Position numbers and translations under genes: made by a program
Part shown: positions 17,344 to 24,785 of the stretch, one piece after another
Layout: every line of letters begins with the position of its first letter
Numbering within the stretch: position 1 is the first letter of the stretch
Notes under the pieces: generated by a model
What the model was told of the DNA's origin: nothing
The model's database searches: none
Seen by the model: the letters and a program-made list of their open reading frames with translations, nothing else
Origin: Kribbella sandramycini
Lineage (GTDB): Bacteria; Actinomycetota; Actinomycetes; Propionibacteriales; Kribbellaceae
Assembly: GCF_013131805.1 (NCBI RefSeq)
Contig: NZ_JABJRC010000005.1
Coordinates: 372,001 to 436,000 of the forward strand
Direction: 5' to 3'
DNA: 64,000 nt

Positions 17344-17504
17344 GTGAACCACAACTTTCCGAGAAGGCAAGAGCACGCCAACACGGCCTAGAAGATGGCC
17401 CCAGGGCAGTCGTGATGCAGCACAGAACAACCGCATGCCGACCAGGAATGACCAACCCGAGCCCCGCCGAAGCGGACGCGCCGAAGGCGTCAGAGGGACT
17501 GTCG

Positions 17505-17517
17505 CCGCCGAAGGCGG
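17505..17517 (-). terminator. Possible hairpin terminator after tRNA-Lys
   Basis: On the minus strand this reads as CCGCC, loop TTC, GGCGG, about 20 bases downstream of the tRNA 3' end. The stem is short and has no U tract, so it could also be part of a processing structure. Confidence 0.35.
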
Positions 17518-17536
17518 TGTCCTTTGAGGTTGTTGC

Positions 17537-17613
17537 TGGTAGGCCCCGTGGGACTCGAACCCACAACCCGCGGATTAAAAGTCCGCTGCTCTGCCAATTG
17601 AGCTAGAGGCCCC
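17537..17613 (-). tRNA. tRNA-Lys (anticodon TTT)
   Basis: Read on the minus strand the gene begins GGGGCCTCTAGCTC and ends with the matching acceptor arm AGGCCCC complement plus A and an encoded CCA (77 bases in all, 74 without CCA). The D-arm is AGCTCAATTGGCAGAGCA, the anticodon arm is GCGGACTTTTAATCCGC with loop CTTTTAA and anticodon TTT, and the T-arm contains GGTTCGAGTCC. All four stems pair. It decodes AAA/AAG lysine. Its 5' flank is the G-run-rich gap at 17622-17727. Confidence 0.96.
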
Positions 17614-17621
17614 GGTGGTGA

Positions 17622-17727
17622 AGGGGGTGGGGTAAGTGTTGCAGGTTTGGGGGGTGGGGTGGGGAGTGGGGTGGGGTTTGAGGGTGTTCGGGGGGATTTG
17701 GGGGGAGTACTGTCGGGGGGTGGGGAG
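17622..17727 (+). other. G-run tract with quadruplex potential
   Basis: The plus strand carries about ten runs of three to six G separated by one to eight bases, for example GGGGTGGGGAGTGGGGTGGGG within 17654-17676. This satisfies a G-quadruplex pattern several times over. It lies between the tRNA-Lys gene (transcribed leftwards) and the membrane protein gene (rightwards), where both promoters should be. Confidence 0.6.
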
Positions 17728-17732
17728 TACTG
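17702..17732. repeat. Direct repeat GGGGAGTACTG x2
   Basis: Two identical 11-mers at 17702-17712 and 17722-17732, each centred on the palindrome AGTACT, are 20 bases apart (close to two helical turns). They lie 35 bases before the start at 17767 and could be a regulator site. Confidence 0.45.
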
Positions 17733-17766
17733 GTGAGGCTGTGGGGCGGCTTGGCTAGGGGGCGGG

Positions 17767-18402
17767 ATGCGGGATTCGATTGTGGTGGGGCATGGGGTGG
17801 TTCTGGGGGGTTGGCGGGAGATTTTGGGGCAGGCGGCGGATATGGGGCTGGCTGACCGGATTGTGGTGGGGGTGACGTTGCGGGCCCGGGCGGAGGCGTT
17901 GGCGGCTGCTGAGGGGCTGGTGGCGGATGCGCCGGATCTGGCGCGGGATGCGCGGGAGTTCGCGGCGGTGGTGCGGGCGCAGAATCCGTTGGGGGCGGTG
18001 TTCACCGGGGTTGGGGTGGCTGCTGGGGTGTTGGGGTTCTTCGGGATGTGGTCGGTGCAGGTTTTGCGGGGAGTGCTGGCGCCGGAGGCGGTGGGGGTGG
18101 CGGAGACGACCATTGCGCTGATCGGGGTGCTGACGGTGGCGGCGGCTGCGGTGATCGTGGCGGTGGTGCGGGCGGCGGTGGAGGCTGCGCGGGCGGCGGT
18201 CGAGGACGTCGATGCGGCGGTTGCGCATCCGTCGGCGGTGCTGTTGCGGGAGGTGCGGCCGGCTGAGGAGCGGTTGTTCGCGGTGCTGCGGTTGCCGTTG
18301 CCCGAGCCGGCGATCTCGGCGGGGCCGTTGATCGCGCTGGCTGGGATCGGGCTCGCCGCCGGCGTTGCGTGTGCGGCGCTCACCGGGGTCGGCATCGCCT
18401 GA
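17767..18402 (+). CDS. Hypothetical membrane protein, Ala/Val-rich
   Basis: A 211-residue protein that I do not recognise. Hydrophobic stretches at about residues 75-105 (GAVFTGVGVAAGVLGFFGMW), 113-138 (TTIALIGVLTVAAAAVIVAV) and 185-211 (GPLIALAGIGLAAGVACAAL) indicate two to three membrane helices, with a charged cytoplasmic-looking segment of about 70 residues at the start. The coding strand is extremely G-rich, so long ORFs also exist on the other strand; the plus frame is preferred because it yields coherent membrane segments and begins after a plausible spacer. The function is unknown. Confidence 0.55.
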   Translation: MRDSIVVGHGVVLGGWREILGQAADMGLADRIVVGVTLRARAEALAAAEGLVADAPDLARDAREFAAVVRAQNPLGAVFTGVGVAAGVLGFFGMWSVQVLRGVLAPEAVGVAETTIALIGVLTVAAAAVIVAVVRAAVEAARAAVEDVDAAVAHPSAVLLREVRPAEERLFAVLRLPLPEPAISAGPLIALAGIGLAAGVACAALTGVGIA

Positions 18403-18514
18403 GCTCTGGCCGCTGCGGTCACTCAGGGTGTATGCAGTTGTCTTCGCTCGGATCCGCCGGGCGCTGACAATCCTGCCGCGGGGGGAACCGACGGCGGGTT
18501 TGGGGGGCATTGTG

Positions 18515-19087
18515 ATGCGGTTTGTCGTTGCTGTTGTGATGCTGCTGGTCGCTGGGTGCGGTACGGCGGAGGTGGGCGCGCCGGCTGCGGATGGGCGGGT
18601 CGTGGGCGAGGTGAGTACGCCGCCGGCCCCGCAGAGCGCGAAACCGAAGCCAAAGGCGACGCCGGTCAAGACCACCCGGAAACAGGTGGTCGAAACTCGG
18701 CCAATCCCGTTCAAGTCGAAGACCGTCACCGACAGTTCGCTGCCCAAGGGCGAGCGGGCAGTGCGGACGGCGGGGGTCAACGGAACGCGCAAGTTGACGT
18801 ACGAGGTGACGTACGTCGGCGCCAAGGCGACCAGCAAGCGGCTCATCCGCCAAGAGGTGTCGAAGCAGCCGGTGTCGCAGGTGACCGTCGTGGGGACGAA
18901 GGTCGAGGAGAGTACGTCGAACGAGTGCGACCCGAACTACAGCGGGTGCGTGCCGATCGCGAGTGACGTCGACTGCTCGGGCGGGAAGGGCAACGGGCCC
19001 GAGTACGTCGCGGGCCCGGTCGAGGTGATCGGGTCGGACATCTACCGGCTGGACGCCGACAGCGACGGCATCGGGTGTGAGGGCTAA
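18515..19087 (+). CDS. Lipoprotein with G5 and excalibur domains
   Basis: A 190-residue cell-surface protein. The lipobox LVAGC (Cys 15) ends a short signal, so the mature protein is lipid-anchored. A lysine/proline linker is followed by a G5 domain at about 55-125 (KTVTDSSLPKGERAVRTAG; GTRKLTYEVTYVGAKATSK), known from proteins binding cell-wall glycans. The C-terminus has an excalibur calcium-binding motif (CSGGKGNGPEYVAGPVEV, then DADSDGIGC). GTG at 18512 is an alternative start; both follow GGGGGG. Proteins of this G5-excalibur layout occur on actinomycete surfaces; the precise role is unknown. Confidence 0.82.
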   Translation: MRFVVAVVMLLVAGCGTAEVGAPAADGRVVGEVSTPPAPQSAKPKPKATPVKTTRKQVVETRPIPFKSKTVTDSSLPKGERAVRTAGVNGTRKLTYEVTYVGAKATSKRLIRQEVSKQPVSQVTVVGTKVEESTSNECDPNYSGCVPIASDVDCSGGKGNGPEYVAGPVEVIGSDIYRLDADSDGIGCEG

Positions 19088-19096
19088 CCGGGGGAA

Positions 19097-19126
19097 TTGG
19101 CTAGATTGCTGACGGAACACTAAAAT
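19097..19126 (+). promoter_or_regulatory. Likely sigma-70 promoter of the thi operon
   Basis: TTGGCT at 19097-19102 and TAAAAT at 19121-19126 are separated by 18 bases. Transcription would start about 7-10 bases later, just before the riboswitch. Confidence 0.5.
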
Positions 19127-19136
19127 CGAGCACAGC

Positions 19137-19230
19137 AACCGCGGGAGCTCACACCGGAGTGGGCTGAGAGGGCGACAGAGCCGGCGTCGCCGACCGCTGA
19201 ACCTGAATCGGGTAATACCGGCGTAGGGAG
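19137..19230 (+). promoter_or_regulatory. TPP (THI-box) riboswitch
   Basis: All conserved THI-box elements appear in order: the 5' P1 part GCGGGAGCTC, the pyrimidine-sensor helix with GGGCTGAGAGGG, the variable P3 arm ACAGAGCCGGCGTCGCCGAC, and the pyrophosphate-sensor CGCTGAACCTGAATCGGGTAATACCGGCGTAGGGA region (given here as a description of positions 19194-19228). The Shine-Dalgarno GGGAGGA at 19226-19232 overlaps its 3' end, which points to control of translation by TPP. It governs thiS and thiG. Confidence 0.95.
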
Positions 19231-19236
19231 GAAGCA

Positions 19237-19446
19237 ATGGCCGACGAGTCGGTGTGGGTGAACGGTACGGCGACCAGTGGCGGGGCCGGGCGGTCCGTGG
19301 CGGAGCTGGTCGAGGAGGTGTCCGACCGGCAGACCGGGATCGCGGTCGCGGTGAACCAGAGTGTGCTGACGCGGGCCGAGTGGGCCCGGACGATCCTCGC
19401 GGCGGGCGACCGGGTGGAGATCGTCGGCGCGGTGCAGGGCGGCTGA
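19237..19446 (+). CDS. thiS: Sulfur carrier protein ThiS
   Basis: A 69-residue ubiquitin-like protein ending in the diglycine GG that is thiocarboxylated to carry sulfur into the thiazole ring of thiamine. The length and the internal pattern (VWVNG, VAVNQSVLTR, GDRVEIVGAVQGG) match ThiS. It starts 7 bases after the Shine-Dalgarno embedded in the TPP riboswitch and is followed by thiG after a single base. Confidence 0.94.
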   Translation: MADESVWVNGTATSGGAGRSVAELVEEVSDRQTGIAVAVNQSVLTRAEWARTILAAGDRVEIVGAVQGG

Positions 19447-19447
19447 G

Positions 19448-20221
19448 ATGGACGATCCGTTCGAGCTCGGCGGCCGTACGTACAGCTCCCGGCTCATCAT
19501 GGGCACCGGCGGCTCGGCCAACCTGGAAGTGATGGAGGAGGCGCTCGTTGCCTCCGGCACCCAATTGACCACGGTCGCGATGCGCCGGCTGGGCACGGGG
19601 CACGAGGGCTCGGTCCTCGACGTGCTGAAACGCCATGGGATCGAGGTGCTGCCCAACACGGCCGGCTGCCACACTGCCGCCGAGGCCGTGCTGACCGCCC
19701 GCCTGGCCCGCGAGGCGCTCGGAACCGACCTGATCAAGGTCGAGGTCGTCGCCGACGACCACCTCCTGCTGCCGGATCCGGTCGAGCTGCTGGACGCCGT
19801 CGAGACGCTGGTCGCCGACGGGTTCACCGTCCTCCCGTACACCAACGACGATCCGATCCTGGCCCGCCGCCTCGAGCAGGCGGGATGCGCGGCGGTGATG
19901 CCGTTGGCCGCGCCGATCGGCTCCGCCCTCGGCATCCGCAACCCGCACAACCTGTCGCTGATCACCGAGGCCGCGCAGGTCCCGGTGATCGTGGACGCCG
20001 GGATCGGTACGGCGAGCGACGCCGCCCTCGCGATGGAGCTCGGCTGCTCGGCCGTCATGCTGGCCACCCCGGTCACCCGGGCCGAGAAGCCGGCCCTGAT
20101 GGCGGCCGCGATGCGCGACGCCGTCAGCGCCGGTCGCGCGGCCCGCTTGGCCGGTCGCGTCCCACGCCGCTGGCACTCGGGCCTGGCGTCGTCACCGGTC
20201 GAAGGACTACCGACGAGTTAG
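19448..20221 (+). CDS. thiG: Thiazole synthase ThiG
   Basis: A 257-residue TIM-barrel enzyme that joins deoxyxylulose 5-phosphate, the ThiS thiocarboxylate and dehydroglycine to make thiazole phosphate. The Schiff-base lysine is Lys 97 in DLIKVEV; GTGGSANLEVMEEAL and the phosphate-binding GIGTASDAALAMELG are characteristic. The start lies one base after the thiS stop. No thiO or thiE gene lies beside the pair, although actinomycetes often cluster them. The stop overlaps the stop of the convergent hydrolase gene. Confidence 0.96.
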   Translation: MDDPFELGGRTYSSRLIMGTGGSANLEVMEEALVASGTQLTTVAMRRLGTGHEGSVLDVLKRHGIEVLPNTAGCHTAAEAVLTARLAREALGTDLIKVEVVADDHLLLPDPVELLDAVETLVADGFTVLPYTNDDPILARRLEQAGCAAVMPLAAPIGSALGIRNPHNLSLITEAAQVPVIVDAGIGTASDAALAMELGCSAVMLATPVTRAEKPALMAAAMRDAVSAGRAARLAGRVPRRWHSGLASSPVEGLPTS

Positions 20222-22500
20222 TCGTTGTCACGGATGGTGCCGGTCACCCGCGACGGCGCCACGGCACCATCCGCAGCAGTGATCACCACGGTGAACGTCT
20301 CGGCCTGCTCCCGCAGCTTGTCGTCCTTGATCGGTACGACGAACTGCCCGCGCGTCTCCCCCGGCCCGATCTGCGGATACAGCCCGCCCTCGGGGTCCAG
20401 GAAGTCCACCCCGAGTTCGGCCGTCCCGCTCCGCAGCTCAGCCGTCAGGTAGGCGCCGCGGTCCGACGGCGCCGACAGCGTCATCGGAAAGACCACCCCG
20501 CCACGCCCCTCGGTCCCGACGCCCGGCCCGATCGTCACGGTCGGCATCGGATCGTCGTCCCGCACCAGCCCATCGGCCAGCGACCGCCCGATGATCGCCT
20601 CCCGAGCCCCCGACAACACCAGGATGAACCGCTGATCCACCCCGTCGCGCGCGTTCGCCCGCACCGGCACCTTGACCGTCGCCGTCCGCCGCCCCGCCGG
20701 AATGGTCACCAGCCCGCGGAACGACCCGACCACGTCGGTCGTGTCCCCCGAAGTCTCCGCCCAGAACGTCACCGGCCGCGCGCTCACCCGCGACAACCGC
20801 ACCTGGAAGTCCGCCGACCGCGCATCCTCTTCCCGCATGTCGACGTCGGCCACCGTCAACACCGGCAGCTGCCGCGGCCGCCACCGGCTCAGCGCGGGTT
20901 TCGAGAATGCCAGATCCGCGAAGTACGCCGTACCTCGCGCGACCCGATCCGTCCGCAGCTCCACCGATCGCACATCGCGCAGATCAACCCCGGTCAACGG
21001 CACCCGCACGGTCTGCAACATCACCTTCGGCAGCAGATCCGCGACCTTCCCCGGCAACGGCCGCACCGACACCGGCGTACTGACCGCACGCCCACGCCCG
21101 TCCACCAAGCGCACCGAGAACGAAGTCGGCGCTTCTGTTGCCACTCGCAACGAAAGCGTCGAGTACCGGCGGACGTCGCGGCGCCCAGCCGGCAGATCGA
21201 AGCGCAGCCGACCATCCTTCCCGGTCCAGCTCAGCGAGGTCACCCGCGTAGTCGGCGCAGTCTCCGTCGGCGGGATCACCGCCCAATGCGGCGTCCGCCC
21301 GTACCCGTCCCGCACACAGTCCTGCGCGCAGAGCCGCCGCCGAACCGCACCACTCAGTACGCCGCTCGCGGTATCCATCCGGGCGACGTCGTACCGATCC
21401 GGCGACTGCGCGACCACCGAGACCACCGCCCGGCCGGCCGAACGAGCCCGCGCACCGGAGCCGTCGAGCAACGGCAACAACGCCCGCTCGCCACCGAGTT
21501 CGAGCCGGAAGAACCCAGCAATATAAGCCCTTCCCGCAGCCTCCTGCTCGACCGCGGAGAGTCGTTGCTTCGAGCCCTTACCGCAGGGATCGCCGGTCGC
21601 CGTCCAGTCGTCCTGGGACGGCGCGACCGACCGGCCGGGTGTCCACTCGGTGTTGAAGAAGTTGTGGTTGGCCCCCATGATCAGCACGGTCGAACGCGCG
21701 GCCGGGTCGCGGGTCATCGAGTACTGCGAATCGTCGTAGTACCGCTGCCCGAACAGGTCGCTCACGTCACCGTCGCAGTACGGCAGGATCACGCTGAGCG
21801 CGACTCCAGGCAGGTTCGGCCGCAGGAAGTTCCCCGGCGCGAGCGGCAATACCGCGCGAATCCCGAACGGCTCGCCCAGTGCGGCGTTCAGCTGCGCCGC
21901 CCGCGCAACGCCCTCGCCACCGCGCGAATGCCCCATCAGCCCGACCCGCTGCAGGTCGACCCGGCCGACATACGCCCGGCCGAACGGACCGCCGCCGGAC
22001 GTCGACCAGCGCTGCCACAGCCGCAGATGCGCGAGCACGAGCTCCGCCCGCGCGAGCGAGCCGGTCAGCTGGGTGTCGAAGTCCGCGACGTTGATCGCGT
22101 TCGCACTGATCGAGACGACCTGATAGCCATGGCTGGCCAGCACCTTCGCGGGTGCGTCGTACCCGCGATAGCTCGGGGTCGGCTTGGCGCCCTTCGGGCA
22201 CGGCCAAGCGATGTCCTCGTCCGTCCCGTAACACGTCGTGTGAATCCCGTGCAGGAACAGCACCAACGGACGCCGCCCGGAGTCGCCGACCGGTGTGTAG
22301 ACCCGGCCGACCAGCTCGCTCTTGATCTTGAACGCCGGGATGTCGACCACCCGGTCGCCCAGGTTGTACTCACTGACAGCGACGCCGTACTTGCCCGGCG
22401 CGCCCGGATCGACCGGCAGAAAAGCCGCGGCCCCCGCCGGCGTCGCCGCCAAACCGCTGGCCAGCATCACCAGCGCGAGAAAACCCCTACGGATCCACAC
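20218..22500 (-). CDS. Secreted alpha/beta hydrolase with Calx-beta C-terminal domains
   Basis: A 760-residue exported protein. The GTG at 22500 gives the signal VWIRRGFLALVMLASGLAATPAGAAA (described as residues 1-26). The hydrolase part (about 30-370) has LVLFLHGIHTTC as oxyanion loop, GLMGHSRGGEG as the nucleophile elbow and IMGANHNFFN as the likely His loop; an inserted CYGTDEDIAWPCPKG with two cysteines is typical of actinomycete members. The C-terminal half contains beta-sandwich repeats of the Calx-beta type (VADVDMREEDARSADFQVRLS; TVTIGPGVGTEG). The long ORF runs further upstream but would overlap the Rid gene. The stop shares bases with the thiG stop. The substrate is unknown, perhaps a polymer ester. 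Confidence 0.8.
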   Translation of the reverse strand: MWIRRGFLALVMLASGLAATPAGAAAFLPVDPGAPGKYGVAVSEYNLGDRVVDIPAFKIKSELVGRVYTPVGDSGRRPLVLFLHGIHTTCYGTDEDIAWPCPKGAKPTPSYRGYDAPAKVLASHGYQVVSISANAINVADFDTQLTGSLARAELVLAHLRLWQRWSTSGGGPFGRAYVGRVDLQRVGLMGHSRGGEGVARAAQLNAALGEPFGIRAVLPLAPGNFLRPNLPGVALSVILPYCDGDVSDLFGQRYYDDSQYSMTRDPAARSTVLIMGANHNFFNTEWTPGRSVAPSQDDWTATGDPCGKGSKQRLSAVEQEAAGRAYIAGFFRLELGGERALLPLLDGSGARARSAGRAVVSVVAQSPDRYDVARMDTASGVLSGAVRRRLCAQDCVRDGYGRTPHWAVIPPTETAPTTRVTSLSWTGKDGRLRFDLPAGRRDVRRYSTLSLRVATEAPTSFSVRLVDGRGRAVSTPVSVRPLPGKVADLLPKVMLQTVRVPLTGVDLRDVRSVELRTDRVARGTAYFADLAFSKPALSRWRPRQLPVLTVADVDMREEDARSADFQVRLSRVSARPVTFWAETSGDTTDVVGSFRGLVTIPAGRRTATVKVPVRANARDGVDQRFILVLSGAREAIIGRSLADGLVRDDDPMPTVTIGPGVGTEGRGGVVFPMTLSAPSDRGAYLTAELRSGTAELGVDFLDPEGGLYPQIGPGETRGQFVVPIKDDKLREQAETFTVVITAADGAVAPSRVTGTIRDND

Positions 22501-22543
22501 TCCAGCGAGCCTAGGCTGCGAAGGGTCAACCGAAGGAGGCTGA

Positions 22544-22939
22544 ATGAGCAAGCTCGAGTACCCGCGACCGGACGGCGTTGCCCCCGGCAATGGTTACAGC
22601 CATGTCGTCACCGGCGCGGGCCAATGGGTGGCGATCGCGGGGCAGGTCGCCCTCGACGCCGACGGCGTTCTCGTCGGTGCGGGTGACGCGGAGGCGCAGA
22701 CGCGTCAGGTGTTCGCCAACCTGGATGCGGCGCTCAAGGCCGCCGGAGCGACCTGGTCGGACGTGGTGAAGCTGAACTACTACATGACCGACCTCGGCGC
22801 GCTGCCCGCCATCCGGCTGGTGCGCGACGAGTACGTCGACACCGCCAACCCGCCGGCCAGTACGGCGGTGCAGGTCGTCGGACTGTTCCGGCCGGATGCC
22901 ATCGTCGAGATCGAGGCGTACGCCGTTATCGACGTCTGA
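22544..22939 (+). CDS. RidA-family (YjgF/YER057c) protein lacking the RidA arginine
   Basis: A 131-residue trimeric-fold protein of the Rid family. Typical elements are the opening GVAPGNGYSHVVTGAGQWVAIAGQV, DAALKAAGATWSDVVKL and the terminal VEIEAYAV. At the position where true RidA has the arginine needed for enamine/imine deamination (ARSxV) this protein has PASTAV, so Ser 106 replaces Arg. It therefore belongs to another Rid clade and its reaction cannot be assumed. The start has GAAGGAGG upstream. The stop overlaps the convergent hydrolase gene by 14 bases. Confidence 0.85.
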   Translation: MSKLEYPRPDGVAPGNGYSHVVTGAGQWVAIAGQVALDADGVLVGAGDAEAQTRQVFANLDAALKAAGATWSDVVKLNYYMTDLGALPAIRLVRDEYVDTANPPASTAVQVVGLFRPDAIVEIEAYAVIDV

Positions 22940-23801
22940 GCCGATTGACCGCGAGCTGCGCGGCGGCGCCGATGGTGGCGTCGGCGCGCGGCTGGCGGAA
23001 GTCGGCCCGGGCGGTCAGGGTGAAGATCGCGATCGCGTAGGCGTCGCCGCCGGGCATCGTGACGACGCCGACCTCGTGCCGGAGCGAGCCGAAGGTGCCG
23101 GTCTTACCGGCGACGCCGATCGTGTCGTGCGGGAAGCCCGAGGCCAACCGGTGCTGGAAGAGCTGCCGGTGCATGGTCGCCTTCACAAAGGCAGTCTGGG
23201 CGTCCGACAGCAGCGCGCCGGTCCAGAGTTGCCGTAGCAGCAGGGTCATGTCCCGGGTTGACGATGCCGATGCGTTGGCAGCTTCGTAGACGCCGTCCGG
23301 GGTGGTCCGGTCGTTGTCGGCCAGCAGGGCGAGGGCGTCGTCAGCGTTGTCGAGGCCGGTACGCCGTTGCAGGTCACGCAGGTTGTCCGCAGTCCCCCGG
23401 CGGACCCAAGTCCGTTGCAAGCCGAAGGATTCGAGCAACGCGGCCAATCGCTGCAGCCCAACCACGTTCAGCAGAGCGTCGGCGGCCGCGTTGTCGGAGA
23501 CCGTCATCATCGACACGGCCAGATCACGCAGTGACATCGTCACCGGGTCTGCGAGGAGCGAGACGCCGGTCGGGCCGGCCGTCCGGGACGCCGGATCGAG
23601 TGTGAGCCGCTCCCGCGGATCGAGGACTCCGTCGTCGACCAGCCGACAGAACGCGGTCAGTAGCGGCAGTTTGTAGACCGATGCCATCGGTACGACGGCG
23701 TCGGAGTCCAGCTCGATCGTCGCGTCCGGCCGGTCGATCGCGACCGCATGCAGCCAGCCGCGGACGCCGGCGTCGTCGAAGACAGCTCGGAAGGCGTTCA
23801 T
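22926..23801 (-). CDS. Serine hydrolase of the class A beta-lactamase fold
   Basis: A 291-residue protein with SVYK (Ser 41, Lys 44), SDN at 102-104 and KTG at 233-235, the three motifs of class A beta-lactamases and related DD-peptidases. No clear ExxLN omega-loop motif with the deacylating glutamate was found, and there is no signal peptide, so it probably acts in the cytoplasm and may not hydrolyse beta-lactams. The ATG overlaps the LysR stop by 4 bases, so it is translated with that regulator. A role as esterase, amidase or penicillin-responsive factor is possible. Confidence 0.8.
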   Translation of the reverse strand: MNAFRAVFDDAGVRGWLHAVAIDRPDATIELDSDAVVPMASVYKLPLLTAFCRLVDDGVLDPRERLTLDPASRTAGPTGVSLLADPVTMSLRDLAVSMMTVSDNAAADALLNVVGLQRLAALLESFGLQRTWVRRGTADNLRDLQRRTGLDNADDALALLADNDRTTPDGVYEAANASASSTRDMTLLLRQLWTGALLSDAQTAFVKATMHRQLFQHRLASGFPHDTIGVAGKTGTFGSLRHEVGVVTMPGGDAYAIAIFTLTARADFRQPRADATIGAAAQLAVNRLRRR

Positions 23802-24661
23802 GACAGCGCCTCGGTGAGTTGGCCCATCACATCGGCGGGGCGCGCGAACGGCGTCCGGGTGCGCGACCAGACGAGCCGCAGCCGGGTCGGTAGTGGATCG
23901 CCGGTCAGACGGCGCCGTCCGACGCCGGGAGCAGCCAACAGCGGGTCTGCGGTCACCAGGATCGCTTGACCCGCCGCAGCCATCGCGAGCGCGGCTCTGT
24001 CGTCGGTGACCACTACTGTGCCGCCGTCGGGCCGGTGTAGCGCCAGAGTGTCCAGAAAGAGGTCTCGCGCCGCGGGGGCCTCGGCCCGCGGGCGTACGGC
24101 GATCGGTAGGCCACCTAGGTCCGACAGGGCCGACTCGCCGTCACCGTCGCCGGGCACCAGCGCCCAGGTCGGTAGTAGGCGCACTGGGCCGGCCTCCAGC
24201 CCGTCCAGCACCGCTGGGTGCAGTACGACGGCCAGCGTGAGCCGGCCCGCTGAAACCTGGCTGACGAGGGAGGAGGTCGGGCCGGAGACGACGGTGACTC
24301 TGGAGCCTGGGAGCGCCGTACCGCAGGCCGCTGCGATCGCTGCACCGGCGGCGGGTGGCACCTCTGGCGCCAGGCCGAGCCGGATCTCTGGGCCTTCGCC
24401 GTCGCGGGCGACCGCGGCCTGGCGGAACTCGTCGATCGAGCCCAGGGCGCGGCGGGCGAACGGGAGCAGGGCGGCGCCGGCGGCGGTCAGCTCGACGCCG
24501 CCCGAGCCGCGTTCGAAGAGTTTCGCGCCGATCAGGGCCTCCAGGCGGCGCAGGCCCTGGGAGAGCGGTGGCTGGGTGATGCCGACGACGCGGGCGGCGT
24601 CGCCGAAGTGTTGTTCCTCGGCGAGCGCGACGAAGATCTGCAGGTGCCGCTCAGTCAGCAT
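23798..24661 (-). CDS. LysR-family transcriptional regulator
   Basis: A 287-residue regulator with an N-terminal winged helix (LTERHLQIFVALAEEQHFGD, then ITQPPLSQGLRRLEALIGAKLFERG) and a periplasmic-binding-protein-like effector domain from about residue 90. The ATG at 24661 gives the normal LysR N-terminus; a TTG eleven codons upstream extends it needlessly. The stop overlaps the start of the beta-lactamase-like gene, an arrangement like regulator-target operons. It diverges from the exported metallo-hydrolase gene across 124 bases, which may hold its binding site. Confidence 0.88.
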   Translation of the reverse strand: MLTERHLQIFVALAEEQHFGDAARVVGITQPPLSQGLRRLEALIGAKLFERGSGGVELTAAGAALLPFARRALGSIDEFRQAAVARDGEGPEIRLGLAPEVPPAAGAAIAAACGTALPGSRVTVVSGPTSSLVSQVSAGRLTLAVVLHPAVLDGLEAGPVRLLPTWALVPGDGDGESALSDLGGLPIAVRPRAEAPAARDLFLDTLALHRPDGGTVVVTDDRAALAMAAAGQAILVTADPLLAAPGVGRRRLTGDPLPTRLRLVWSRTRTPFARPADVMGQLTEALS

Positions 24662-24785
24662 GATGCCGCTGACCTGCGGTGATAGCTGCAGCAACTTGCC
24701 TCATGCTCCAGAGCATATTCGACATACAGTCGAACGCTCGCTTTCACTGGAGGCTCCGAACGCCGAGCTGTGAGGAGACGGGCAA

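Noticed and set aside
17755..18846. Long antisense ORF opposite the membrane protein and lipoprotein genes
   Set aside because: It is Arg/Pro/His-rich with no domain and the sense strand gives coherent membrane helices and a lipobox. It arises from high GC.
18419..20176. Antisense ORF covering the TPP riboswitch, thiS and thiG
   Set aside because: It runs straight through unmistakable thi genes and has arginine-rich composition.
19885..22686. 933-residue plus-strand ORF opposite the Calx-beta hydrolase
   Set aside because: It begins inside thiG and shows proline/arginine-rich sequence without motifs; the minus-strand gene has a signal, nucleophile elbow and Calx-beta repeats.
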